Below are positions 35,021 to 42,000 of a stretch of DNA of 64,000 bases, one piece after another. The stretch comes from UBA7702 sp040776805 (lineage in GTDB: Bacteria; Bacillota; Dehalobacteriia; UBA7702), in the NCBI GenBank assembly GCA_040776805.1, contig JAXGZS010000006.1, positions 72,490 through 136,489 on the forward strand. Direction: 5' to 3'. Both the position numbers and the translations under genes were made by a program. How positions within the stretch are numbered: the first letter of the stretch is position 1; each line of letters begins with the position of its first letter. The notes beneath the pieces are model-generated. The model had not been told where the DNA came from and did no database searches. It saw nothing but the letters and a program-made list of their open reading frames with translations.

Positions 35021-35653
35021 ATGGAAAAGCGTGTGGTAATCGGAACGTCAATGGTTCTTCTGGCTGTTGCCGCAGTGGGTTTCGTGATTTATCTGATCTT
35101 TTATCATGAATCCGAAACCTCTGTAAACGATACCCCATATGGTAACTCCCTCGCGGAACCGGTGACCAATGAGCATTGGGAGGCCACCTGGGAGGCGATC
35201 TTAAACAGTGACGTAGCCTATCTTCTGGATTCTGACTTTGACGTGACAGCGGACAATTTCTATCAGAGTGTTCATGATCTTCTGGGGCTCCCTGCCCGCC
35301 TCTATTTTTATAGTACCGATGATCAAATAGAAGGTTCCTATAAATGTGATGATCCTGAGATCACGGTGAAGTTCGCCGATGTTTTTCAAGGGTTATAAAA
35401 CAGAATGTTGAGGAATATTATGATAAGGTCAACAACGAATATAATACGGAAATATCTTTTTGGAATGTGGCTGGAAACCTTATGATTCGCTGTTATCAAG
35501 ATTACTCCTTCATTGGGATGCATCGCTATCATAAGAAGACTGATTCAGTTACCGACGATTATTTCTATGTTGAGGAAAACCCAACACGATAAAGCGATGT
35601 CCGCCTATGAAAAACTATTGCCCTATTCCATGGAAGCTCCAGAAACCGAGTAA
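35021..35653 (+). pseudogene. Membrane-anchored partner protein, copy 1 (frameshifted)
   Basis: Starts like the intact copy at 37371: MEKRVVIGTSMVLLAVAAVG, a single N-terminal membrane anchor, then a WEATWEAILNSD and DFDVTADNFYQSVHDLLGLP domain. A short rearrangement near 35393 puts TAA at 35396-35398 after 125 residues; the sequence past it still matches the second half of the intact copy to the common end PYSMEAP-ETE at 35653. It follows the phospholipase stop by 19 bases with AGGAGG, so it was its operon partner. Function not recognised. Confidence 0.8.
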
Positions 35654-35670
35654 GAGCCACTACTGTCGAC

Positions 35671-35761
35671 TTGACGAAGAAGACGCAAAGAGCGGTTCTG
35701 ACGCTCTATCGTTTCTTGTGGGATTCGGCGCGCCAACTGTGGGGGAGAGGAGGGAGAAACC
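35671..35761 (+). repeat. Leftover phospholipase 3' end ahead of copy 2
   Basis: These bases resemble 34928-35020, the last codons of the phospholipase gene (LTKKTQRAV, YRFL, ARQ-like end) and the following ribosome site. No phospholipase body precedes them, so they mark a past duplication with loss of the upstream gene. Confidence 0.8.
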
Positions 35762-36369
35762 ATGGAAAAGCGCGTAATAATTGGAACGTCAATGGTGTTT
35801 TTCGTCATTGCCACGGTGGGTTTCGTGATTTATTTGGCCTTTTATCATGAAAGGGACACCAAGGTGAAGGAAGATGAAAAGGAAGTGGAAGTGGTGGCAC
35901 TGACCCCTTACGGCCAAGAGTTGGCAGGATTGGGGACGTACGCCCAATGGAACGCCACCTGGGAAGATATCCTCAACAGCGACGCCGCCTATCTCCAGGA
36001 TCCTGCTTTTGACGTGACAGCGGATAATTTCTATCAAAGTGTTCACGATCTCCTGGCGGCCCCTGCCCGCCTTTATTTCGGCACCAGATCCGGATATCCG
36101 GAGGAAAAGTACGTTGGGAGATGAAGGGGTGAAATTGGCCGCCGCTTTTCAGGATGACTCTCACGGAATGTTTCGAAGAATACGATGCCCTGGCGGTACG
36201 GAATACAATACCCATGTCGGTTTTGATAATATTGCGGAGGACGTCAATCACTATTGCCGTGAATTAATCCTGTATTGCGCTTAGCCGCTATTATATGAAT
36301 ACGAATTCGTATACCGTCGATTACTTCTATATTGAGAGAAACCTTTGTGATAAACTGATGGCCGCTTAA
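35762..36369 (+). pseudogene. Membrane-anchored partner protein, copy 2 (frameshifted)
   Basis: Begins MEKRVIIGTSMVFFVIATVG, has the anchor and the conserved LNSDAAYLQDPAFDVTADNF and YQSVHDLLAAPARLYF blocks, then stops at 36122-36124 after 120 residues. Downstream, other frames continue with family-like sequence, ending in YFYIERNLCDKLMAA with TAA at 36367-36369, matching the VEENLHDKAMSAYEK end of copy 4. At least two frameshifts are needed to explain it. A linker after the anchor is longer and more charged (KVKEDEKEVEVVA) than in other copies. Confidence 0.75.
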
Positions 36370-36441
36370 GCGAAAAGGAACTACTTCCTACGCCATGACG
36401 GCGCCAGCGCAAACGGAATAAAACCGAAGGAGAAGAGACGT

Positions 36442-37026
36442 ATGAAGAAAAAACATATCGTAGCTTTTATCGTCATCGCCGCGTTTTGTCTCACAGGCGC
36501 CGGCTTGGTCTATGCCGTGCAAAAACCCAAAGCGGTGATTCCTTATGAAAAAACGCTGTCCAAAATAAGTTCTCCTTATACCGAGGCGGAATTGGCCGAA
36601 AGCGACGCCGCGTATTTGCTGAAAGCAGATTTTGATGTTACGGCGGATCATTATCAGCAGTGTATGTATGACTTTCTGTCTGCCCCGGCTCGGCTTTATT
36701 ACGACGGCGATTACGATTCATGGTATAAATGCGACGCCCCGGAAATCAATGTCAAGTTTGCCGAAGTCTTCAAAGACCTCCCTCTGTATGATGTTACAGA
36801 AGAGGAATTTAACGGCGCTAATTCGGAAGGGCATTACCGCGAGTACTACCTTCGGAATGCGCTGGGTCAGGTCACGCTGATCTATCATCCCGATCCCAAA
36901 ACTTACGTGGCCTTTGAGCGTGGGGAGGACGCGGTGGATTATTTCTGTATCGACGAGGATCTATCCTACGGAATCGACTACGCGGCGTATAAAGTTGCGG
37001 ACTTCAACATCCGGCGGGGAAATTAG
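36442..37026 (+). CDS. Membrane-anchored partner protein, copy 3 (intact, divergent)
   Basis: A 194-residue protein of unknown family, with an N-terminal anchor or signal peptide (HIVAFIVIAAFCLTGAGLVYA) and an extracellular domain. It shares with the other copies ESDAAYLLKADFDVTADHYQ, FLSAPARLYYDGD and WYKCDAPEINVKFAEVFKDL. GAAGGAGAAGAG precedes the start at 36442. It is the most divergent of the five copies and, unlike copies 2, 4 and 5, is not preceded by a phospholipase remnant. Possibilities include an inhibitor or chaperone of the surface phospholipase; neither is shown by sequence. Confidence 0.75.
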   Translation: MKKKHIVAFIVIAAFCLTGAGLVYAVQKPKAVIPYEKTLSKISSPYTEAELAESDAAYLLKADFDVTADHYQQCMYDFLSAPARLYYDGDYDSWYKCDAPEINVKFAEVFKDLPLYDVTEEEFNGANSEGHYREYYLRNALGQVTLIYHPDPKTYVAFERGEDAVDYFCIDEDLSYGIDYAAYKVADFNIRRGN

Positions 37027-37370
37027 AAATCCGCTGAAAACGCGATGTCATTTTTTGTATGGCGATCAAAGCGAATTGATACATGAAAAAGGGTGCCCCA
37101 AAGGCCGAAAATCGGTTATTGGGGTACCCTCAGTCCGTCAATAGCATGAAATCCCCGGCAAGGGCAAAGAACTCTTTCCCGGGGATTTTTATGGTAAAAG
37201 GAAAAAGCGCTTTTTGCGATGGCAAAAAACGTATGTTTGTATTGACATTCGAAGACGAGAGGCGTATATTGTAAGTAGACATTTATTAATAGAGAAGAGC
37301 GGTTGCCGGCTGTTCTATCGGTTTTTGGTAGATACCGGCCGCGCCAACTGAGGGGAGAGGAGGAGAAACC
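37027..37370 (+). repeat. Duplicated phospholipase promoter block fused to a phospholipase tail
   Basis: Contains a hairpin (37091-37101 with 37119-37129, GGGTGCCCCAA/TTGGGGTACCC), then 37149-37296, which closely matches 33171-33320: a terminator hairpin and the promoter TTGACA (37242-37247)-N17-TATATT (37265-37270). At 37297 it joins directly to the last 55 or so coding bases of a phospholipase gene (VDTGRAN end) and the ribosome site of copy 4. A second phospholipase gene has thus been deleted between its promoter and its tail. Confidence 0.82.
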
Positions 37371-38015
37371 ATGGAAAAGCGTGTGGTAATCGGAACGTCA
37401 ATGGTTCTTCTGGCTGTTGCCGCAGTGGGTCTCGTGATTTATCTGATCTTTTATCATAGATCCGAAACCTCTGTAAACGATACCCCATATGGTAACTCCC
37501 TCGCGGAACCGGTGACCAATGAGCATTGGGAGGCCACCTGGGAGGCGATCTTAAACAGTGATGCCGCCTATTTGCAGGACCCTGACTTTGACGTGACGGC
37601 GGACAATTTCTATCAGAGTGTTCATGATCTTCTGGGGCTCCCTGCCCGCCTCTATTTTTATAGTACCGATGATCAAATAGAAGGTTCCTATAAATGTGAT
37701 GATCCTGAGATCACGACGAAATTTGCCGATGTTTTTCAAGGGTTATCCCTTAGAGAATGTTCCGAAGAGGAATATTATGATAAGGCCAACAACGAATATA
37801 ATACGGAAATATTTTTTTGGAATGTCGCCGGAAACTTTGATATTCGTTGTTATTATGATCACTCTTATATTTTTATGAACCGCTATCATAGGTATACACA
37901 TTCGTTTACCAACAGTTATTTCTATGTTGAGGAAAACCTTCACGATAAAGCGATGTCCGCCTATGAAAAGCTATTGCCCTATTCCATGGAGGCTCCAAGA
38001 GAGGAAACCGAGTAA
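37371..38015 (+). CDS. Membrane-anchored partner protein, copy 4 (intact)
   Basis: A 214-residue protein I do not recognise. Residues about 5-27 are a hydrophobic anchor (VVIGTSMVLLAVAAVGLVIY); the rest is predicted outside the cell, acidic and aromatic-rich, with the family blocks WEATWEAILNSDAAYLQDPD, FDVTADNFYQSVHDLLGLP, ARLYFYSTDDQIEGSYKCDD and YFYVEENLHDKAMSAYEK. No catalytic motif is visible. It is nearly identical to copy 1 for the first 120 codons and is driven by a duplicated phospholipase promoter. GGAGAGGAGGAG precedes the ATG. Proximity and co-duplication with a phospholipase C suggest a protective or accessory role. Confidence 0.78.
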   Translation: MEKRVVIGTSMVLLAVAAVGLVIYLIFYHRSETSVNDTPYGNSLAEPVTNEHWEATWEAILNSDAAYLQDPDFDVTADNFYQSVHDLLGLPARLYFYSTDDQIEGSYKCDDPEITTKFADVFQGLSLRECSEEEYYDKANNEYNTEIFFWNVAGNFDIRCYYDHSYIFMNRYHRYTHSFTNSYFYVEENLHDKAMSAYEKLLPYSMEAPREETE

Positions 38016-38032
38016 GAGCCACTACTGCTGAC

Positions 38033-38126
38033 TTGACGAAGAAAACGCAAAGGGCGGTAGCTGGTTTGCTCTATCGGTTTTTGGTAGATACCGGTCGCGC
38101 CAACTGACAAGAGAGGGGGAGTGATC
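38033..38126 (+). repeat. Leftover phospholipase 3' end ahead of copy 5
   Basis: Encodes LTKKTQRAVAGLLYRFLVD and TGRAN plus a stop, the same peptide as the end of the phospholipase gene, with silent base differences. That pattern suggests it came from a once complete, separately evolving gene copy. Confidence 0.82.
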
Positions 38127-38277
38127 ATGGAAAAGCGTGTGGTGCTCGGAACGTCAATGGTTCTCCTGGCCATTGCCGCAGTGGGTTTTGTGGTTTATCG
38201 GGGAAAATCTTCGTGACAAAGCAGTGGCTCCCTATGAGAAACTATTGCCGTATTTTATGGAAGCTCCGGTGCGGTAA
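38127..38277 (+). pseudogene. Membrane-anchored partner protein, copy 5 (internal deletion)
   Basis: Only both ends remain. The start encodes MEKRVVLGTSMVLLAIAAVG and part of the anchor, then the sequence jumps, out of frame, to ENLRDKAVAPYEKLLPYFME and the family end, with TAA at 38275-38277. About 490 bases present in copy 4 are missing. A terminator (38304-38345) closes the array. Confidence 0.82.
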
Positions 38278-38303
38278 AAACTTTAATGCTATATACTTTT
38301 ACA

Positions 38304-38345
38304 AAAACCCCCGAGAAGGAGCTTGCCGCTCCTTCCCGGGGTTTT
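38304..38345. terminator. Terminator at the end of the array
   Basis: A long stem (AAAACCCC...GAAGGAGC with GCTCCTTC..GGGGTTTT) with A and T flanks, usable in both directions, between the array and the minus-strand HTH gene. Confidence 0.85.
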
Positions 38346-38349
38346 AGAT

Positions 38350-38556
38350 TTAAGCTTCATCTTTCACATATTCCGCGATATCCTCTAACTCGCAATCTAA
38401 AATTTCGCAAAGGGTATTCAGCGTATCCGTTGTGATATTTTCGTTGGCTTTCAGCCGTCGAATTGTGCGGGTATCTATGTTGTGTTTCTCGCGGAGCGTA
38501 TAGGTTGAAATGCCTTTTTCCCGCATGGTTTCCCATAGCTTATCAAATAAAATCAT
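38350..38556 (-). CDS. Small HTH (XRE/Cro-type) regulator
   Basis: A 68-residue, single-domain helix-turn-helix protein. The core reads TYTLREKHNIDTRTIRRLKA then ITTDTLNTLCEILDCELEDI, matching the YozG-like Cro/C1 regulators of Firmicutes. The start at 38556 has TGGGGT upstream; the frame continues to 38673 but would invade the divergent gene's promoter region. A paralogue with the same layout is at 49751-49969. It is divergent from a 58-residue protein gene, and the interval holds a palindrome at 38628-38643, probably its operator. Confidence 0.85.
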   Translation of the reverse strand: MILFDKLWETMREKGISTYTLREKHNIDTRTIRRLKANENITTDTLNTLCEILDCELEDIAEYVKDEA

Positions 38557-38627
38557 ATCATTTACCCCACAAAAAAAATTTGGTTGTTGCATATTTCTAT
38601 TATGGGGTTTATAATCAACACCATTAA

Positions 38628-38643
38628 GGGGAATATAATCCCC
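38628..38643. promoter_or_regulatory. Candidate operator palindrome
   Basis: GGGGA-N6-TCCCC lies between the divergent HTH gene and the 58-residue gene. A related GGGGT motif lies at 38603-38608. Placement suggests control of one or both genes by the HTH protein; binding is inferred. Confidence 0.4.
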
Positions 38644-38673
38644 ATATCCAAATATGATCTGGAGGAAAAGCAT

Positions 38674-38850
38674 ATGGATTACAAGAAAGCCTATACTCTG
38701 CTTGCAGGAACAATGTCAGACGCCATGGATGAGATTGAAAAATCAAGGGTTATTTCACAGGAGATGGAAAATGCAATAAAAATGTTAAAAGATGGATTGG
38801 ATAAAGTCGAAGAGATGTATCTCTGCGCGGAGGAGCGAACGGATGCATGA
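38674..38850 (+). CDS. Small helical protein, unknown function
   Basis: A 58-residue acidic protein starting MDYKKAYTLLAGTMSDAMDE and predicted to be one or two amphipathic helices (heptad-like spacing of I, M and L through VISQEMENAIKMLKDGLDKV), so coiled-coil association is likely. GGAGGAAAAG precedes the start. It is divergently arranged with the small HTH regulator. I do not recognise the family; it may be a partner of, or controlled by, that regulator. Confidence 0.6.
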   Translation: MDYKKAYTLLAGTMSDAMDEIEKSRVISQEMENAIKMLKDGLDKVEEMYLCAEERTDA

Positions 38851-38896
38851 AAGAGGGTGCCCCCCAAGCCAAAAATTGGCTTTGGGGGCCCCCTCT
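38851..38896. terminator. Bidirectional hairpin between the 58-residue gene and metY
   Basis: A nearly perfect long stem around an AAAAA loop, GC-rich, flanked by AAGAGGG and CCCTCTT. Its first half (ATGAAAGAGGGTGCCCC) resembles 37083-37099, so this hairpin type recurs locally. Confidence 0.75.
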
Positions 38897-38915
38897 TAGG
38901 TTGCTTATAAAATCG

Positions 38916-40205
38916 TTATTTGATTTTTTCAAAGGCCTGTTCCAGGTCGGCGAGGATGTCGTCGATATGCTCCGTGCCGATGGAAAGACGGATCGTGGCG
39001 GGGGAAATCCCGCAGGAGTGCAGTTCCTCTTCGTTGAGTTGTGAGTGGGTGGTGGAAGCCGGGTGGATCACCAGGGATTTCACGTCGGCTACATTGGCCA
39101 AAAGGGAAAAGAGGGTCAGGGCTTCGCTGAAGGCTTTTGCCTTTTCCTCACCGCCCTTAATCTCAAAGGTGAAAATGGAACCGGCGCCCTTGGGATAGTA
39201 TTGGCCATAAAGCTCCCTTTCCCTGCCTTGGGCAAGGGAGGGATGATGCACTTTCTCCACCTGGGGATGGTCTTTCAGGTAAGCCACGACTTTTAAGGCG
39301 TTTTCCACGTGGCGTTCCACCCGCAAGGAAAGGGTTTCCAAGCCCTGTAAAAGCAGGAAAGAATGGAAGGGGGAAATCGTGGCGCCCTGATCCCGCATGA
39401 GGGTGCAGCGGATTTTCGTCACAAAGGCGGCGTTTGCCGCGGCTTCGGTAAAAATTACCCCGTGATAACTGGGGTTGGGTTCGGTCAGGCCGGGGAATTT
39501 GCCGCTTTCTTTCCAGTCGAAGCAGCCGCTTTCTACAATCACACCGCCCATCACGGTACCGTGGCCGCCGATGAATTTGGTGGCGGAATGAACCACAATG
39601 TCCGCCCCATGCTCCATGGGGCGCAGCAGGTACGGCGTGGCAAAGGTGTTATCGACGATTAAGGGAATGCCGTAAGCATGGGCGATTTCCGCGATGGCCG
39701 CCATGTCGCTGATATCGCAGTTGGGGTTGCCCATGGATTCCATATAGAGAGCTTTGGTGCGGGGCCGCAGTGCTTTACGGAAATTTTCCGGATCAGCGCC
39801 ATCGACAAAGCTGGTTTCAATGCCGCTTTCCGGCAGCGTGTGCGCAAAATGATTATAGGTGCCGCCGTAAATCGCGGCGGCGGAGACGATATGATCCCCA
39901 TTTTGGGCGATGTTGCGGATCGCGTAATCAATGGCGGCGGCACCGGAAGCCGTGGCCAGGGCGGCGCTGCCCCCTTCCAGGGCGGCCATGCGCGTCTCAA
40001 ACACGGCGGTGGTGGGGTTTTGTAAGCGGGTGTAGATGTTCCCCGGCTCTCTCAGGGCGAAGCGGTTCGCCGCCTGGGCGGAGTCCTTGAACACGTACGA
40101 GGTGGTCAGATAGAGGGGAACCGCTCTGGCATCGGTGGCGGGGTCCGGTGTTTCCTGGCCCACATGGAGCTGTTTCGTCTCAAATTTACAATTTTTATAA
40201 TCCAT
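38916..40205 (-). CDS. metY: O-acetylhomoserine aminocarboxypropyltransferase (sulfhydrylase)
   Basis: A 429-residue PLP enzyme of the Cys/Met metabolism family. It has the N-terminal ETKQLHVGQ and YTRLQNPTTAVFE motifs, the phosphate-binding ATASGAAAIDYAI and the PLP lysine in HSATKFIGGHGTVMGG, plus the long insertion typical of MetY over MetB/MetC. It makes homocysteine from O-acetylhomoserine and sulfide, in the cytoplasm. Its ATG overlaps the stop of the Rrf2 gene by one base (TAATG), so the two are translationally coupled. The presence of a metA with the acetyl-type residue nearby supports O-acetylhomoserine as substrate. Confidence 0.93.
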   Translation of the reverse strand: MDYKNCKFETKQLHVGQETPDPATDARAVPLYLTTSYVFKDSAQAANRFALREPGNIYTRLQNPTTAVFETRMAALEGGSAALATASGAAAIDYAIRNIAQNGDHIVSAAAIYGGTYNHFAHTLPESGIETSFVDGADPENFRKALRPRTKALYMESMGNPNCDISDMAAIAEIAHAYGIPLIVDNTFATPYLLRPMEHGADIVVHSATKFIGGHGTVMGGVIVESGCFDWKESGKFPGLTEPNPSYHGVIFTEAAANAAFVTKIRCTLMRDQGATISPFHSFLLLQGLETLSLRVERHVENALKVVAYLKDHPQVEKVHHPSLAQGRERELYGQYYPKGAGSIFTFEIKGGEEKAKAFSEALTLFSLLANVADVKSLVIHPASTTHSQLNEEELHSCGISPATIRLSIGTEHIDDILADLEQAFEKIK

Positions 40206-40639
40206 TACAATGAACCTTCCTGTTTTTTTCCGACGGTCTGCAAGAGCAGATCGGTCAGGGTAACGCTTTCGAGATAGCGGTCAATGAGGCGATCCAGCTC
40301 CTGCCAAAGCGGCAGCGTGCTGCATTGATCCGCTCGGTTGCAGGCGCTTTCATCCTCTTTGAGGCAAGCCACCGGCGCCAATGTTTTTTCCGTCAGTTTT
40401 AAAATCGAGCCGACGGTATAGTCGGCGGGGTTTTTTGTCAGGGCGTAACCGCCGTGTTTTCCTCTGGTGCTGGCGACAAAGCCGGCTTTCTGTAAAACAG
40501 CGACAATGCTTTCAAGATATTTCACGGAAATATCCTGGCGCAAAGCGATCTCTTTCAAGGAGATGGGCGTGTTGTTTTCCTGTTTGGCCAAATCGACCAT
40601 GGTGCGCAGGGCGTACCGCCCCTTTGTGGAAATCTTCAT
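40205..40639 (-). CDS. Rrf2-family transcriptional regulator (CymR-like)
   Basis: A 144-residue winged-helix regulator beginning MKISTKGRYALRTMVDLAKQ, followed by SLKEIALRQDISVKYLESIV and the wing AGFVASTRGKHGGYALTKNP. The three cysteines at CLKEDESACNRADQC are spaced as in Fe-S-binding Rrf2 proteins such as IscR, though CymR-type members also occur without a cluster. The start at 40639 is chosen by homology (MKISTKGRYAL is the family start); eleven more in-frame codons exist upstream. It is coupled to metY and is likely its regulator in response to cysteine/sulfur state, as CymR does in other Firmicutes. Confidence 0.88.
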   Translation of the reverse strand: MKISTKGRYALRTMVDLAKQENNTPISLKEIALRQDISVKYLESIVAVLQKAGFVASTRGKHGGYALTKNPADYTVGSILKLTEKTLAPVACLKEDESACNRADQCSTLPLWQELDRLIDRYLESVTLTDLLLQTVGKKQEGSL

Positions 40640-40671
40640 GGCTTTTTTCCCCCCCGATCTCTGTTTTTCCA

Positions 40672-40700
40672 ATTATACTACGGATATCTTGCCTTTTCAA
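40672..40700 (-). promoter_or_regulatory. Promoter of the rrf2-metY unit
   Basis: On the minus strand TTGAAA (40700-40695) and TATAAT (40677-40672) are 17 bases apart, about 33 bases before the regulator start. Confidence 0.8.
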
Positions 40701-40790
40701 TAGAGCAGGTAAGGCGGGAAAGGGGAAAAACACTTTCTATTTGCCAATGCTCAGTAATTTTTCCGGCAGCATATCCCATCGTTTATAAGA

Positions 40791-40824
40791 AAAAGCTAAT
40801 TTCTTATTTCAGAAATTAGCTTTT
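40791..40824. terminator. Terminator downstream of metA
   Basis: A 14-bp perfect stem (AAAAGCTAATTTCT with AGAAATTAGCTTTT) with a 6-base loop. It ends the minus-strand metA transcript and can act in both directions. Confidence 0.88.
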
Positions 40825-40881
40825 ATTTTATTCGGATCTTCCCGGGATCAGCCCTTTGGGCCGCGGCTTCCGCCGGGATCT

Positions 40882-41805
40882 CTATTTGATCGGGTGGATG
40901 GTCTTGATGTCGTAAGGCGTCGTCTGGTAGACAAAGTAGTTGAGCCAGTTGGAAAAAAGCAGGTTGGCGGCACTGCGCCAAGTGACGACGGGGGTTTTCG
41001 TATCATCGTCCCCTGGGAAATAATTTTTCGGCAAATCAATGGGGAGTCCCGCTTCTTTGTCCCTGAAATATTCTTTTTTCAGCGTGTCGCCGTCGTATTC
41101 CGCGTGGCCGGTCACAAAGATTTGCCGTCCCTGTTTCGTCATGACCACGTAAACGCCGGCTTCCGGCGAAGAGGAGAGGATTTTCAGAGTCGGCACCGCT
41201 TCGATGTCTTCCCGCGAAACAGTGGTGTAGCGGGATTGGGGAACCATGAACACATCGTCGAAGCCGCGGAAGAGAATGGATTGCTTGTAATCGACCTGGT
41301 GGGGGAAAATCCCGAAGAGCTTTTTGGGCAGGGGATATTTCTTGATGCCGTAGTGGTAGTAGAGTCCCGCTTGGGCTCCCCAACAGATGTGAAAGGTGCT
41401 GTAAACATGGGTTTTGCTCCACTCCATGATCTCGGCGAGCTCATCCCAATATTCCACGTCTTCAAAGGATAGATGTTCCACCGGAGCGCCGGTGATGATC
41501 ATGCCGTCAAAATTTTCGTTTTTCAACTCGTCAAAGCGCTTATAGAAAGCCAGCATGTGCTCTTCCGAAGTGTTTTTCGGCCGGTGGGAGGTCTGCATCA
41601 GCTCCATTTCCACCTGAAGCGGCGTGTTGCCGATGAGCCGGGCCAGCTGGGTTTCGGTGACGATTTTTGTGGGCATCAGATTGAGGATGACGATTCTCAG
41701 CGGGCGCACATCCTGGGTCCGCGCCCTTGTTTCCGTCATCACGAATATATTTTCGCTGTTCAGCGTTTTTGTGGCAGGCAACTGATTGGGGATTTTAATA
41801 GGCAT
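40882..41805 (-). CDS. metA: Homoserine O-acetyltransferase, MetA family
   Basis: A 307-residue acyltransferase of the MetA (glutamine-amidotransferase-like) family, starting MPIKIPNQLPATKTLNSENI and containing VLNLMPTK-like LRIVILNLMPTKIVTETQLA, NFDGMIITGAPVEHLSFEDV, the nucleophile in HICWGAQAGLYYHYG and VTGHAEYD. The glutamate in PVEHLSF is at the position that selects acetyl-CoA over succinyl-CoA, so O-acetylhomoserine is the expected product, matching metY next door. The start at 41805 has GGGAG ten bases upstream; ATG 41814 is too close to it. It has its own promoter. Confidence 0.92.
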   Translation of the reverse strand: MPIKIPNQLPATKTLNSENIFVMTETRARTQDVRPLRIVILNLMPTKIVTETQLARLIGNTPLQVEMELMQTSHRPKNTSEEHMLAFYKRFDELKNENFDGMIITGAPVEHLSFEDVEYWDELAEIMEWSKTHVYSTFHICWGAQAGLYYHYGIKKYPLPKKLFGIFPHQVDYKQSILFRGFDDVFMVPQSRYTTVSREDIEAVPTLKILSSSPEAGVYVVMTKQGRQIFVTGHAEYDGDTLKKEYFRDKEAGLPIDLPKNYFPGDDDTKTPVVTWRSAANLLFSNWLNYFVYQTTPYDIKTIHPIK

Positions 41806-41837
41806 ATGGATCATACTCCCGTTAAGATATTAGAAAA

Positions 41838-41866
41838 ATCGTAACATTATTCGATCCTCTTGTCAA
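41838..41866 (-). promoter_or_regulatory. Promoter of metA
   Basis: On the minus strand TTGACA (41866-41861), 17 bases, TACGAT (41843-41838). Confidence 0.75.
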
Positions 41867-41917
41867 ACGGTTTTCGGGAAAACGCAGGATTTATTACAAA
41901 ATAAACAAGAAAATGCT

Positions 41918-41945
41918 TTGAAAAGACAATGGATTCTGTTATAAT
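41918..41945 (+). promoter_or_regulatory. Promoter of the LTA-synthase-like gene
   Basis: TTGAAA (41918-41923), 16 bases, TATAAT (41940-41945), 55 bases before the start codon and divergent from metA. Confidence 0.8.
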
Positions 41946-42000
41946 AAGCTGATGCAAGAAAAACAGACATTGTGCAGATCTTTTTAAGGGGCAAGAAACC

